Assembly: GCA_963750045.1 (NCBI GenBank)
Contig: CAVVPD010000007.1
Coordinates: 558,001-622,000 of the forward strand
Source of the DNA: DASUAS01 sp963750045
GTDB taxonomy: Bacteria; Actinomycetota; Acidimicrobiia; IMCC26256; DASPTH01
Length of the DNA: 64,000 nt
Direction of reading: 5' to 3'
Shown here piece after piece: positions 1 through 8,547 of this stretch. Below the pieces are notes generated by a model. It was not told the DNA's origin, ran no database searches, and saw only the letters and a program-made list of their open reading frames with translations. Made by a program: the position numbers and the translations under genes. Position 1 is the first letter of the stretch, and each line of letters begins with the position of its first letter.

Positions 1-1196
1 ACGATGGCACGGGCGCGGTCGAGGTCGGCGATCGTCGCGCCGGGGAGGCCGAGCACGACGTCGGCCGGCAGGCCGTCGCCCAGCTGGGCGTCGACGTTGT
101 CGGTGCCGAGCACGCTCTTGGCGAATCGCGCCCAGACGTAGGCGTCTTCGTTGGTGCCGCGGGCTCCACCGAGCACCGCGATCGACGACGGACCGTTGAC
201 CTCGAGGGCAGCGCGCAGCCCGTCCGCGGCGGCGTCGAGCGCCTCCGGCCACGACACCTCGACCAGCTCACCGTTCTTGCGCACCATCGGCGCCCGTACG
301 CGCTCGGCGGAGTGCACCCACTCGTAGCCGTACCGACCCTTGTCGCAGAGCCAACCCTGGTTGACCGCCTCGGAGTCGACCCCGAGCAGCCGGACGATGC
401 GGTTCGAGGTGCTCTGCAGCGCGCCCCGGCAACCGACCGCGCAGGTCTGGCACGAGGTCTCGACCGTCTGCAGATCCCACGGCCGGGCGCGGAAGCGGTA
501 GGCGCTGGCGGTGAGCGCGCCGACCGGGCAGATCTGCACCGTGTTGCCGGAGAAGTAGGACGAGAACGGCTCGTCCGGGTACGTGATGACCTGTGTGTTG
601 CCACCGCGCTCGCCGAAGTCGATGAGCGGGTCGCCCGCGATCTCTGCCGCGAACCGGGTGCACCGGCCGCATTGGATGCACCGCTCGCGGTCGAGCAGCA
701 CGAGGTCGCTGATCGGCACCGGCTTCTCGAAGTGGCGCTTCTCCTCGACGAAGCGCGACTCGCCGGGACCGAACGCCAGGGTCTGGTCCTGCAACGGGCA
801 CTCGCCGCCACGGTCGCACACCGGGCAGTCGAGCGGGTGGTTGATGAGCAGGAACTCGAGGACGCCGTCCTGCACCGCCTTCACGTTGGGCGACTGCGTG
901 TTGACGACCATGCCGTCGGACACCGGCGTCGCGCAGGAGATCTGCATGCCGCGCATGCCCTCGACCTCGACCAGGCACATGCGACACATCCCGACCGGCT
1001 TCATGCGCTCGTGCCAGCAGAAGCGCGGGATGTAGGAGCCGTGGTTCTGCGCGACCTTGATGAGCAGCTCGCCACGGGGCGCCTGGACGGGTTTGCCGTC
1101 GATGGTCACCGTCACCATGTCGGGACCCGGTGCGACGGGGATGACGAACCGTTGGTCGGACGGCCACTGGCTCATGGGGACGGCGTCGGTGCTCAT
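1..1196 (-). CDS. nuoG: NADH-quinone oxidoreductase subunit G (N-terminal part)
   Basis: Large peripheral-arm subunit of complex I, which wires electrons from NADH/FMN toward quinone through iron-sulfur clusters. The gene starts at the ATG at 1196 and leaves the left edge, so about 398 residues are visible. The [2Fe-2S] cysteines are C60, C71, C74 and C88. The His-Cys cluster motif HPLDCPVCDRGGECPLQD is at 120-137, CIQCGRC at 173-179, and the molybdopterin-oxidoreductase-type motif CQTCAVGC at 249-256. The start codon overlaps the nuoF stop as ATGA, so translation is probably coupled. It is the last visible gene of nuoABCDEFG; nuoH-N would be expected beyond the left edge. Confidence 0.96.
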   Translation of the reverse strand, partial: MSTDAVPMSQWPSDQRFVIPVAPGPDMVTVTIDGKPVQAPRGELLIKVAQNHGSYIPRFCWHERMKPVGMCRMCLVEVEGMRGMQISCATPVSDGMVVNTQSPNVKAVQDGVLEFLLINHPLDCPVCDRGGECPLQDQTLAFGPGESRFVEEKRHFEKPVPISDLVLLDRERCIQCGRCTRFAAEIAGDPLIDFGERGGNTQVITYPDEPFSSYFSGNTVQICPVGALTASAYRFRARPWDLQTVETSCQTCAVGCRGALQSTSNRIVRLLGVDSEAVNQGWLCDKGRYGYEWVHSAERVRAPMVRKNGELVEVSWPEALDAAADGLRAALEVNGPSSIAVLGGARGTNEDAYVWARFAKSVLGTDNVDAQLGDGLPADVVLGLPGATIADLDRARAI

Positions 1197-2560
1197 GCGC
1201 TCACCACGTCCGGCTCCGTGCCCGAACCGACCGGGGCGCCCGAACCGACAGGGACGTCGATGGCGCCGCGGGCTGCCGCGTCGCGCGTCATGCGCTCCTT
1301 GATCTCGTCGTACCAGTAGTTCCGCAGGCTCACCGTGGGCGACATCGTGCTCGGCCCGAGCTGGCAGATGGTGGTCATCCCCGGCGGCCACGAGAGGCCC
1401 GGCGCGAGGTTGTTGCCGAAGCCGAGGAGCAGGTCGAGGTCCTCGGGACGGCCGTAGCCGTGCGACATCCGGTACAGCACCTTCTCGAGCCAGCCCGAAC
1501 CTTCACGACAGGGCGTGCACTTGCCGCAGGACTCGTGGGCGAAGAACTTCGCGATGCGCCAGGCCACGAGGAGCGGGTCGACGGTGTCGTCGAACACCAT
1601 GATGGCTCCCGATCCGAGCATCGTCTTGAGCTCGCTCTGCACCGAGTCCATGTCGAGGGGCGCATCGAGGTGCGCTTCGATCAGCCACGGAGCCGACGCG
1701 CCACCGGGGATGAAGAAACCGAGACCCTTGCCGTCCTTGATGCCGCCGGCGAGGTCGTAGATGAGCTCACGGAACGTCATGCCGAGCTCGACCTCGTAGT
1801 TCCCGGGCCGCTCGACATTGCCCGACACGGAGAAGATCCGCGTGCCGGTCGACCGGTTCACGCCCATCGACGCGTACCACTCACCGCCCTTGTTGATGAT
1901 GTGCGGCACCGTCGCCATCGTCTCCACGTTGTTGACGATGGTGGGTGCGGCGTAGACGCCCTGCACCGCGGGGAACGGCGGTTTGATGCGCGGCATGGCG
2001 CGTTCACCCTCGAGGCTCGAGAGCAGACCGGTCTCGTCACCGGCGATGTAGCACCCGGCCCCTCGGTGGAGGATCACCTCGACGTCGAATCCGGAATCGA
2101 GGATGTTCTTGCCGATGAAGCCGCGGTCGTAGGCCTCGGTGATGGCCTGCCCCAGCCGCTCGGCACCGAGGCCGAACTCACCGCGGAGGTACACGAACGT
2201 GTGGTGGCACTGGATCGCGTAGGCGGTGATGACGATGCCCTCGAGCAACTGGTGGGGATCACGCTCGACCAGCATGTGGTCCTTGAACGTCGACGGCTCG
2301 CCTTCGTCGCCGTTCACCGCGAGGTAGCGCGGGAAGACGTCCTTCGGCAGGAACGACCACTTCTGGCCGGTGCCGAAGCCGGCGCCACCCCGACCGCGCA
2401 AGCCCGAGGTGGTGACCTCGGCCACGATGTCCTCCGGTGCCATGCCCAGGGCCTTGCGCAGGCCGTCGTAAGCGCCGTTGGCCAGTGCGGCGTCGATCGT
2501 CCACGAGTCGTCGGGGCGCTCGTGCAGGAACTTCGTGATGATGCGCGTCTCGGTCGCCAT
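1193..2560 (-). CDS. nuoF: NADH-quinone oxidoreductase subunit F
   Basis: NADH- and FMN-binding subunit of complex I, 455 residues. The FMN/NADH glycine-rich segment GLRGRGGAGFGTGQKW lies at about 53-68, followed by NGDEGEPSTFKDH. The [4Fe-4S] cluster N3 motif SCGKCTPCREG is at 344-354 (C345, C348, C351) with the fourth cysteine at C399. The ATG at 2560 is chosen because the conserved N-terminus begins there, 2 nt after the nuoE stop; a longer reading frame upstream only shadows nuoE. The last 20 residues form a Gly/Pro/Val tail with two PVGSG repeats. The final one contains an 18-bp sequence seen twice more in the window, inside or at the end of unrelated genes. Confidence 0.96.
   Translation of the reverse strand: MATETRIITKFLHERPDDSWTIDAALANGAYDGLRKALGMAPEDIVAEVTTSGLRGRGGAGFGTGQKWSFLPKDVFPRYLAVNGDEGEPSTFKDHMLVERDPHQLLEGIVITAYAIQCHHTFVYLRGEFGLGAERLGQAITEAYDRGFIGKNILDSGFDVEVILHRGAGCYIAGDETGLLSSLEGERAMPRIKPPFPAVQGVYAAPTIVNNVETMATVPHIINKGGEWYASMGVNRSTGTRIFSVSGNVERPGNYEVELGMTFRELIYDLAGGIKDGKGLGFFIPGGASAPWLIEAHLDAPLDMDSVQSELKTMLGSGAIMVFDDTVDPLLVAWRIAKFFAHESCGKCTPCREGSGWLEKVLYRMSHGYGRPEDLDLLLGFGNNLAPGLSWPPGMTTICQLGPSTMSPTVSLRNYWYDEIKERMTRDAAARGAIDVPVGSGAPVGSGTEPDVVSA
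1210..1227 (-). repeat. 18-bp dispersed repeat, copy 1 (end of nuoF)
   Basis: GTTCGGGCACGGAGCCGG on the minus strand, translated as SGTEP in the NuoF tail; a partial second unit lies next to it. Confidence 0.75.
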
Positions 2561-2562
2561 CG

Positions 2563-3060
2563 TCACGCGCTCGCCACGGGGGATCCGGAGATGGTGCGGG
2601 CCACGCGCTTCCCCTGCTTGTACTCGTCGATGAGCGCGGACGCGCCGTCGTCCGTGAGCGGACCGTGGTACTCGTAGTTGACCTGCAGCACCGGCGCGCG
2701 ATCGCAGGCCGCGATGCACTCCACCTCCTCGACCGTGACCTCGCCGTCGTCGGCGTACCGGCGCCGGAGGTGGTCGAGAAGATCCGGACCGCCGTTCACG
2801 AGGCAGCTCACGTTGGTGCAGACCGACACCAGCAGCTTCCCGACCGGTTCGCGCTTGAACATCGTGTAGAAGGAGCAGGTGCCGAGGACCAGGGCCGGTG
2901 TGAGGTCGAGCAGGTCGGCAACCTCCTCGATCGCCTCGGGTGTGACATAGCCGTCCTGATCCTGCGCGAGATGGAGGAGGGGCAGCACGGCGGACTTCTT
3001 CTGTGGGTACCGCGCGATCGTCTCGCGCGCGAGCTCGAGGTTGCCAGGGGTGAACGGCAC
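2563..3060 (-). CDS. nuoE: NADH-quinone oxidoreductase subunit E
   Basis: Thioredoxin-fold [2Fe-2S] subunit (24-kDa type) of complex I, 165 residues. The cluster ligands are C81 and C86 (C-x4-C) and C115 and C119 (C-x3-C), the family pattern. The start is a GTG at 3060 that shares its first base with the last base of the nuoD stop (TAGTG). The conserved N-terminal helix ARETIARYPQKKSAVLPLL follows directly, so longer upstream starts are rejected. It sits between nuoD and nuoF in the tightly packed operon. Confidence 0.95.
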   Translation of the reverse strand: MPFTPGNLELARETIARYPQKKSAVLPLLHLAQDQDGYVTPEAIEEVADLLDLTPALVLGTCSFYTMFKREPVGKLLVSVCTNVSCLVNGGPDLLDHLRRRYADDGEVTVEEVECIAACDRAPVLQVNYEYHGPLTDDGASALIDEYKQGKRVARTISGSPVASA

Positions 3061-4382
3061 TAGCGGTCGACCTCCCCCATGATCGGATCGATGCTCGAGA
3101 CGATCGCGACCGCGTCGGCGAACATCCCGCCGGGCACCATCGCGTCCATCGACTGCAGGTTGTAGAACGACGGACCCCGGATGTGCAGCCGGGTCGGCTT
3201 CGCGGAGCCGTCGGACACGAGATAGCACCCGATCTCACCACGCGGCGACTCGACGGCCACGTACGTCTCGCCGGGCGGGACGCGGAAGCCCTCCGTGAAG
3301 AGCTTGAAGTGGTGGATCAGCGCTTCCATCGACTCGTTGATGCGCGCCCGCGGGGGCGGGGTGACCTTGCGGTCCTGCACCCGGTAGTCACCACCGGGCA
3401 TGTGCTCCACGCACTGGCGGACGATCTTGATCGACTCCAGGATCTCGTAGAGACGGATCTGGTAGCGGTCGAAGACGTCACCGTTCGCCGTGTAGATGAC
3501 GTCGAAGTCGACGTCGTCGTAGGCGAGGTACGGCTGCGCCTTCCGGAGATCCCACGCGAAGCCGGTGGACCGGAGAATGGGACCGGTGGCCCCGAGCGCG
3601 AGCGCCTCCTGGGTGGTGATGAGGCCGACACCGACGGTGCGCTCCCGCCAGATCGGGTTCTCGCTGAGCAGCGAGTCGTACTCGGCGACGCCCTTCTCGA
3701 CCACCTCGCACAGCTCGAGGACGTCGGCCTGCCACCCGTCGGGCAGGTCGGCCGCGACCCCGCCGGGCCGGATGAAGTTGTGGTTCATGCGCAGGCCGGT
3801 GATCTTCTCGAGCAGTCGCAGCGTGAACTCGCGCTCGCGCCAGCCGTAGATCATCATCGAGACCGCGCCCAGGTCCATGCCGTTGGTGGCCTGGAAGAGC
3901 AGGTGCGAGGACATGCGGTTGAGCTCCACGAGCAGCATGCGGATCCACGTGGCCCGCTCGGGCAGCTCGAGGTCGAGCAGGTTCTCGACCGCCATCGAGA
4001 AGACGAGCTCGTTGGACAGCGGCGACGCGTAGTCCATGCGGGTGACGTTGGTCGCGCCCTGCACGTAGGTCAGCTCTTCGCCGGTCTTCTCCATGCCGGT
4101 GTGGAGATACCCGATCACCGGCTTGGCCCGCATGACCGTCTCGCCGTCGAGCTCCATCATGATGCGCAGCACGCCGTGGGTCGAGGGGTGCTGGGGCCCC
4201 ATGTTCAGGATCATCGTGTCGTCGACGTCGGGCCACGGTCCTCCGGTGAGCACGAGCTCGCGGGCTCGGGCGTCACCGGTGAGCGGGCGCATCTCCTGCG
4301 CGCCTTCGTCGGTCTGCGCCTCGAGGCGCTGCTCTTCCACGGACTCGAGGTCCACGATCTCGAGGTCGACGGGCTCGGTCAT
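3060..4382 (-). CDS. nuoD: NADH-quinone oxidoreductase subunit D
   Basis: 49-kDa-type subunit of complex I, which forms the quinone-binding cavity with NuoB; 440 residues. The diagnostic segment NMGPQHPSTHGVLR is near residue 65, followed by GYLHTGMEKTGEEL and the helix-rich body ending in the conserved GGMFADAVAIVSSIDPIMGEVDR region. The ATG at 4382 overlaps the nuoC stop as ATGA. The first 50 residues are acidic and poorly conserved (rich in Glu, Asp and Val), a variable N-terminal extension before the core fold. Confidence 0.95.
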   Translation of the reverse strand: MTEPVDLEIVDLESVEEQRLEAQTDEGAQEMRPLTGDARARELVLTGGPWPDVDDTMILNMGPQHPSTHGVLRIMMELDGETVMRAKPVIGYLHTGMEKTGEELTYVQGATNVTRMDYASPLSNELVFSMAVENLLDLELPERATWIRMLLVELNRMSSHLLFQATNGMDLGAVSMMIYGWREREFTLRLLEKITGLRMNHNFIRPGGVAADLPDGWQADVLELCEVVEKGVAEYDSLLSENPIWRERTVGVGLITTQEALALGATGPILRSTGFAWDLRKAQPYLAYDDVDFDVIYTANGDVFDRYQIRLYEILESIKIVRQCVEHMPGGDYRVQDRKVTPPPRARINESMEALIHHFKLFTEGFRVPPGETYVAVESPRGEIGCYLVSDGSAKPTRLHIRGPSFYNLQSMDAMVPGGMFADAVAIVSSIDPIMGEVDR

Positions 4383-4951
4383 CGCGGACTCGGATCGCCC
4401 TTGAAGGTGACGGGCACGCGCGCGGGCGCGTCGTCCTTGCGCAAGGGGTGACCCACCCAGTCGTCGGGCATGAGGATGCGGGTCAGGTCCGGATGGCCGG
4501 TGAACTCGACCCCGTAGAGATCGAAGACCTCGCGCTCGGGGAAGTTCACGCCGGGATAGAGGTCGGTGATGCTCGCCACCGACGGCGTGTCGTCGGGCAC
4601 CTCGGTGATCGCCCGGAATCGGCGGTTGCGCGCGTGCGACAGGAAGTTGGCGACGACCTCGTAGCGCTCGGCGATGACTCCCGCCGGCACCAGGCGTGCG
4701 CCGTCGACGAGGTGGTCCACCGCGGTCACGTCGACGCACTGGCTGAACTGCTGCTCGTCGCGGAGGAGCTCGGCGAGGTCGTGCCACACCGCACGGTCGA
4801 CGTAGACGACCGGCTGACCGTGCGACTCGACGAACACGGCATCGGGAAACCGCTCGACGACCGCCGCGGCGACCTCGTCGCCGGGGACGGGCGTGGCGGG
4901 CGCTTCGACTTCGTGATCTTCTTCACGAGCTTGGGCGGCTTCGTCGGGCAT
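4379..4951 (-). CDS. nuoC: NADH-quinone oxidoreductase subunit C
   Basis: 30-kDa-type peripheral subunit of complex I, 190 residues. It shows the family core: the LLSHARNRRFR-like segment (here FLSHARNRRFRAITEV), then SITDLYPGVNFPEREVFDLYG and the HPDLTRILMPDDW region with the arginine that contacts NuoD. The ATG at 4951 lies 17 nt after the nuoB stop and gives a normal length; the first 25 residues are an acidic linker. NuoC and NuoD are separate genes here, not the NuoCD fusion known from enterobacteria. Confidence 0.94.
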   Translation of the reverse strand: MPDEAAQAREEDHEVEAPATPVPGDEVAAAVVERFPDAVFVESHGQPVVYVDRAVWHDLAELLRDEQQFSQCVDVTAVDHLVDGARLVPAGVIAERYEVVANFLSHARNRRFRAITEVPDDTPSVASITDLYPGVNFPEREVFDLYGVEFTGHPDLTRILMPDDWVGHPLRKDDAPARVPVTFKGDPSPR

Positions 4952-4968
4952 CTCGGCGCTCGCGTTCC

Positions 4969-5511
4969 TCAGACGCCCGACGGGACGCCGTCGCGCTGCT
5001 GGATCTCGATCGCCGCGCCGCCACTCGTGGAGCCGGCTCGACGGCGGAGGATCTCGCCGCTCTGGATCTGCTCGTGGAGGGTGAGGATGCCGTGCATGAG
5101 CGTCTCGGGACCCGGCGGGCAGCCGGGGACGTAGACGTCGACCGGCACCACCTGGTCGACCCCCTGCACGATCGCGTAGTTGTTGAACATCCCTCCGCTG
5201 CTCGCGCAGACGCCCATGGAGATGACCCACTTGGGCTCGACCATCTGGTCGTAGACCTGTCGCAGGACCGGTGCCATCTTCTGGCTCACCCGGCCGGCGA
5301 CGATCATGAGGTCGGCCTGGCGAGGACTGGCCCGGAAGATCTCCATGCCCCACCGCGACAAGTCGTAGTGGGCCGCGCCCGCACCCATCATCTCGATGGC
5401 GCAGCACGCGAGCCCGAAGGTCGCCGGCCACACCGAGCTCTTGCGGGCCCAGTTGACGAGATCCTCGACCCGGCCGGTCAGGAAATTGTGGCTGACCGAT
5501 TCGAGACCCAT
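4969..5511 (-). CDS. nuoB: NADH-quinone oxidoreductase subunit B
   Basis: Carries the terminal iron-sulfur cluster N2 that reduces quinone in complex I; 180 residues. All four ligands are visible: the adjacent pair C36-C37 in FGLACCAIE, C102 in SMGVCASSGG, and C131 in VPGCPPGPE. The ATG at 5511 directly abuts the nuoA stop. The C-terminal 25 residues are a variable Ser/Gly/Arg tail. The protein is soluble and docks on the membrane arm together with NuoD. Confidence 0.96.
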   Translation of the reverse strand: MGLESVSHNFLTGRVEDLVNWARKSSVWPATFGLACCAIEMMGAGAAHYDLSRWGMEIFRASPRQADLMIVAGRVSQKMAPVLRQVYDQMVEPKWVISMGVCASSGGMFNNYAIVQGVDQVVPVDVYVPGCPPGPETLMHGILTLHEQIQSGEILRRRAGSTSGGAAIEIQQRDGVPSGV

Positions 5512-6021
5512 CTACGCGGCCCTCCCTGGCGCTCCGGGCCGAGCGTCGTCGGGCGCGAGGACCGCCGCGGGGTCGAGCCCGTCACGTCCGGGCGCACCGA
5601 CCGCTCGCAGCACGGTGCTGCCGACTCGCGTCGCCACCTGCTTCACCGGTCCCCAGTCGAGGGCACCGGTCGACAGGAGGTAGGCGAACGGAACGAGCAG
5701 CACCAACAGGAAGGAGCCCATCACGATCAGCCCGTACGCCCCGAGCCCGCGGAAGATCGTGGTGAACGGATACAGGAAGATGATCTCGACGTCGAGGACG
5801 ATGAACGCCATCGCCACCAGGTAGAACTTCACCGGGAAGCGCTCGGCAGGCTCGTACTCGGGCACGATGCCGCACTCGTAGGGCGCCTGCTTCGCGGAGG
5901 TCGGCCGCTTCGGCGCGAGGAATGTCGACGCAAGGAACGACACGAGCACGAACAGCACGACGAGCACGATCATCGTGAGGATCGGCAAGTAGTCGCGCAC
6001 GCCCAGCCACTCCTTTGTCAC
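5512..6021 (-). CDS. nuoA: NADH-quinone oxidoreductase subunit A
   Basis: First gene of the nuo operon, encoding a three-helix membrane subunit of complex I (169 residues). Membrane segments are near residues 12-35, 67-90 and 95-118. The conserved cysteine loop YECGIVPEYEPAERF sits between helices 1 and 2, and the helix-2 motif FIVLDVEIIFLYP carries the conserved acidic pair. A GTG start at 6021 fits the alignment. The last 45 residues after GALDWGPV are a soluble Ala/Pro/Arg-rich tail longer than in typical NuoA. The promoter for the operon must lie in the 84 bp between this start and the sod stop, but I see no clear box. Confidence 0.93.
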   Translation of the reverse strand: MTKEWLGVRDYLPILTMIVLVVLFVLVSFLASTFLAPKRPTSAKQAPYECGIVPEYEPAERFPVKFYLVAMAFIVLDVEIIFLYPFTTIFRGLGAYGLIVMGSFLLVLLVPFAYLLSTGALDWGPVKQVATRVGSTVLRAVGAPGRDGLDPAAVLAPDDARPGAPGRAA

Positions 6022-6080
6022 ACCACAGGCGTTGTTGCGCGCAGGCTATCCGAATCGCGCGCGGGCATGCCTGCTCGTCC

Positions 6081-6098
6081 GTCCCCTTCCGCGGGGAC
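6081..6098 (-). terminator. Small hairpin just after sod
   Basis: A perfect 6-bp stem GTCCCC/GGGGAC with a 6-nt loop begins 8 nt past the sod stop codon. It has no T-run, so it would be a weak or Rho-assisted stop. It may separate sod from nuoA on the same strand. Confidence 0.35.
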
Positions 6099-6105
6099 CG
6101 CTTCG

Positions 6106-6717
6106 TCAGACGAGTTCGAGGGTGTGCACCCGCTCGAAGCGGGTCGCGACGTCGGGCCAGTTCACGAGGTGCCAGTACGCGTCGACCCAGTCCTTCTTCA
6201 CGTTCTTGTACTGGAGGTAGTACGCGTGCTCCCACATGTCGAGCACGAGGAGCGGCGGGCCGCCCTGGCCGACATTGCCCTGGTGGTCGTAGACCTGCTC
6301 AACGATCAGGCGCCCGGCCATCGGCTCCCACGAGAGCGCGCCCCATCCCGAGCCCTGGACGTTCATCGCCGCTTCGGTGAGTTGCGCACGGAATGCGTCG
6401 TATGAGCCGAAATTGTCGGTGATCGCCGCGCCGAGCTCTCCCTCGGGCGGACCACCACCGTCGGGCGACATGTTCGTCCAGAACAGGGAGTGCAGCACGT
6501 GGCCCGAGAGGTGGAACGCCATGTTCTTCTCGAGTTGGTTGATGGTGCCGAAATCCCCCGAGCTGCGGGCGTCGCCCAGCTTCTGGAACGTGGTGTTCGC
6601 GCCGTCGACGTACGCCTTGTGGTGCTTGTCGTGGTGCAACTCGAGGATCTGCGCCGAGAGATGCGGCTCGAGGGCGCTGTAGTCGTAGGGGAGTTCGGGC
6701 AATTCGTACTGCGACAT
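6106..6717 (-). CDS. sodA: Superoxide dismutase (Fe/Mn family)
   Basis: Converts superoxide to oxygen and hydrogen peroxide; 203 residues, normal length. The metal ligands are all visible: H28 in ELHHDKHHKAY, H76 in HVLHSLFW, and D160 and H164 in DMWEHAYYLQY. The VYDHQGN segment near 143 resembles mycobacterial and other actinobacterial SODs; whether the metal is Fe or Mn cannot be decided from sequence alone. There is no signal peptide, so it is probably cytoplasmic unless exported without one. A clear GGAGGA ribosome-binding site precedes the ATG. It is divergent from the M23 peptidase gene, and a perfect inverted repeat lies between the two. Confidence 0.95.
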   Translation of the reverse strand: MSQYELPELPYDYSALEPHLSAQILELHHDKHHKAYVDGANTTFQKLGDARSSGDFGTINQLEKNMAFHLSGHVLHSLFWTNMSPDGGGPPEGELGAAITDNFGSYDAFRAQLTEAAMNVQGSGWGALSWEPMAGRLIVEQVYDHQGNVGQGGPPLLVLDMWEHAYYLQYKNVKKDWVDAYWHLVNWPDVATRFERVHTLELV

Positions 6718-6778
6718 GGGTCCTCCTCAGACGGGCGCGGGGCCCGTGACGTTCCGAGTGCTTCCCCCCTCTCTGAAA

Positions 6779-6792
6779 CTAGCTGCTGCTAG
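6779..6792. promoter_or_regulatory. Perfect inverted repeat between sod and the M23 peptidase gene
   Basis: CTAGC, 4-nt spacer, GCTAG: a 14-bp dyad about 62 bp from the sod start and 27 bp from the peptidase start. Its location between divergent genes suggests an operator, but the protein that would bind it is unknown. Confidence 0.3.
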
Positions 6793-6819
6793 CCTTCCCT
6801 GATCCCCGGGCGCCCAATC

Positions 6820-7936
6820 ATGGAGCTCATGACCGTCTTCGTCCGCCGCATCCTGATCGTCGTCCTCGCGGCTGGCTGCTTCGCGGCGGCGCTCGCCGTC
6901 GGCTCCCCGCCGGGACGCCAAGCCGGCGCGACGACCGCTGACGACCTCGATGCGGCCCGGCAGAAGCTCAGCGACGCGCGCGACGCCGCCAACGAGACCG
7001 CCGCCGCGTTCTCCGCCGCCGACCACAAGCTGGAGGAGACCGAGGCGAACATCGCGAAAATGCAGGCCTCCATCGCCGCGGCGAAGGCCAGGGCGGAGGA
7101 ACTGCGGGGCATCGCCCGCGAGCGTGCGGTGTTCGCGTACACGCACCCCACCAACTCCCTCGAGGAGATCATCGGCGCGAGCGGCGCGGTCGATGCCATC
7201 CGCCGTTCCCAGCTGCTCGACCAGGCCAACCAGACCGACAGCGACGTGGTCAAGAAGTTGGCCGCGGTGAACGCGCAGCTCAAGATCCAACAAGGCGACC
7301 TGGAACGGGAACAGGCCGCCGAGCAAGCGGTCAGCGATCAGCTCGATGCCAGGCTCGGGTCGCTCCAGGCCAAGCAGTCCGAGGTCGCGCAGGCGGTAGC
7401 CGGCCTCCAGGCCAAGCTCGACGCCGAGATCGCCGCGGCCGCGGCGGCCGACGCCGCTCGCAAGGCCGCGCTCGAGGCCGAACGCTCCGTGCTCGACGCC
7501 CAGCAGAACGTCAGCCGGAGCGGCGCCGGCCAGATCCTCCCCGGTCCCGCCGCCGGTGCGTTCCAGTGCCCGGTGCAGGGCGCTGCGTACAGCGACGACT
7601 ACGGCGGCCCGAGCGGGCATCCCGGCATCGACATGTTCGTGCCCACCGGTACGCCTGCCGTCGCGGTGGAGGCCGGCACCGTCACCTACGTCGCCAACGA
7701 GGGGGCCGGCGGGAACACCGCATACCTCGCTGCCGCCGACGGCAACACCTACTTCTACGCCCACTTCTCCCAGTTCGTGGGGGAGGCGCGCGGCGGTCGC
7801 CAAGGGCGAGATCATCGGCCTGACGGGGATGACCGGGAACGCCAGCGCCCCGCACCTCCACTTCGAGATCCGCATCGGTGGCCCCAACGGCAACCGGACC
7901 GATCCGTACCCCACGCTCAAAGCCGCGGGGTGTTGA
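6820..7936 (+). CDS. Coiled-coil M23 family metallopeptidase (EnvC-like), frame broken near 7789
   Basis: Probable secreted or membrane-anchored cell-wall hydrolase or amidase activator, about 371 residues once the frame is joined. An N-terminal hydrophobic segment (about 8-28) is followed by a long Ala/Glu/Lys-rich coiled coil (about 40-235) and an M23/LytM domain with GHPGIDMFVPTGTP (first zinc His and Asp) and HLHFEIR (HxH). The reading frame breaks at about 7789, where one extra base follows GGGGAGGCG. The HLHF zinc motif and the stop at 7936 are in the next frame. Because the domain continues perfectly across the break, a sequence error is more likely than a real pseudogene. The start could be the ATG at 6820 or 6829. 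Confidence 0.85.
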
Positions 7937-8019
7937 GCCGAAGCACTCCGAGAGATGGATCCGACAGCACGCGTTCGGCGGCGCCGACGCTGGTACGTTG
8001 ATTCCAGGAGGCTGCCCGA

Positions 8020-8517
8020 ATGACGGACCCGCATGATCGCAGCGCACACGTGCTCGACCCCACGTTTCTCGCCGAGCTCGAGTCGCACTCGGTCGATGAG
8101 CTGCGGGCGATGCACTCGGAGTGCCTCGAGCTCGAGACCGAGGTGTCGTACATCCGCCGCCTGACCCAGGCACGTATCGACATCCTCGAGGCGGAGGTCG
8201 AACGCCGGTCGAGCGGCCAGTCACTGGAGCAGCTCATCGAGGCGCTCCCCCAGATCCTCGCCGACGCCGGACCGCGGGGCAACCCGGCCACGAGCCGCCT
8301 CCCGATGCAGATGGCGCCCGAGCAGGACAGCGAGTGGGCGCCCGCGCTGCAGCGGTTCGACGGAGTGCTCGCCAATCTGCCCAGCCTCACCGAGCGCGAG
8401 CTCGACGACGCCATCGCCGGGCTCCGTTCGCTCGAACGCGAAGTCTCCGATCAGCGCCGCGAGCTGCACGGGGTGATGGACCGGATCGACCTCTCGTTGG
8501 CGGCCCTCCTCAGCTGA
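8020..8517 (+). CDS. rsiG: RsiG-like c-di-GMP-binding anti-sigma protein
   Basis: 165-residue, charged, helical protein with two copies of the c-di-GMP signature known from RsiG, E(x3)S(x2)R(x3)Q(x3)D. Copy 1 is exact at E39-S43-R46-Q50-D54. Copy 2 is E139-S143-R146-H150-D154, with His replacing Gln, exactly 100 residues later. In Streptomyces, RsiG forms an antiparallel coiled coil that holds the sporulation/motility sigma factor WhiG when loaded with c-di-GMP. By inference this protein sequesters a WhiG/FliA-type sigma factor, which is not in the window. A GGAGG ribosome-binding site lies 9 nt before the ATG. It is followed within 30 bp by mshA. Confidence 0.82.
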   Translation: MTDPHDRSAHVLDPTFLAELESHSVDELRAMHSECLELETEVSYIRRLTQARIDILEAEVERRSSGQSLEQLIEALPQILADAGPRGNPATSRLPMQMAPEQDSEWAPALQRFDGVLANLPSLTERELDDAIAGLRSLEREVSDQRRELHGVMDRIDLSLAALLS

Positions 8518-8547
8518 GCGCCGTCGCCCGATAGCATCGAGCCCGAT

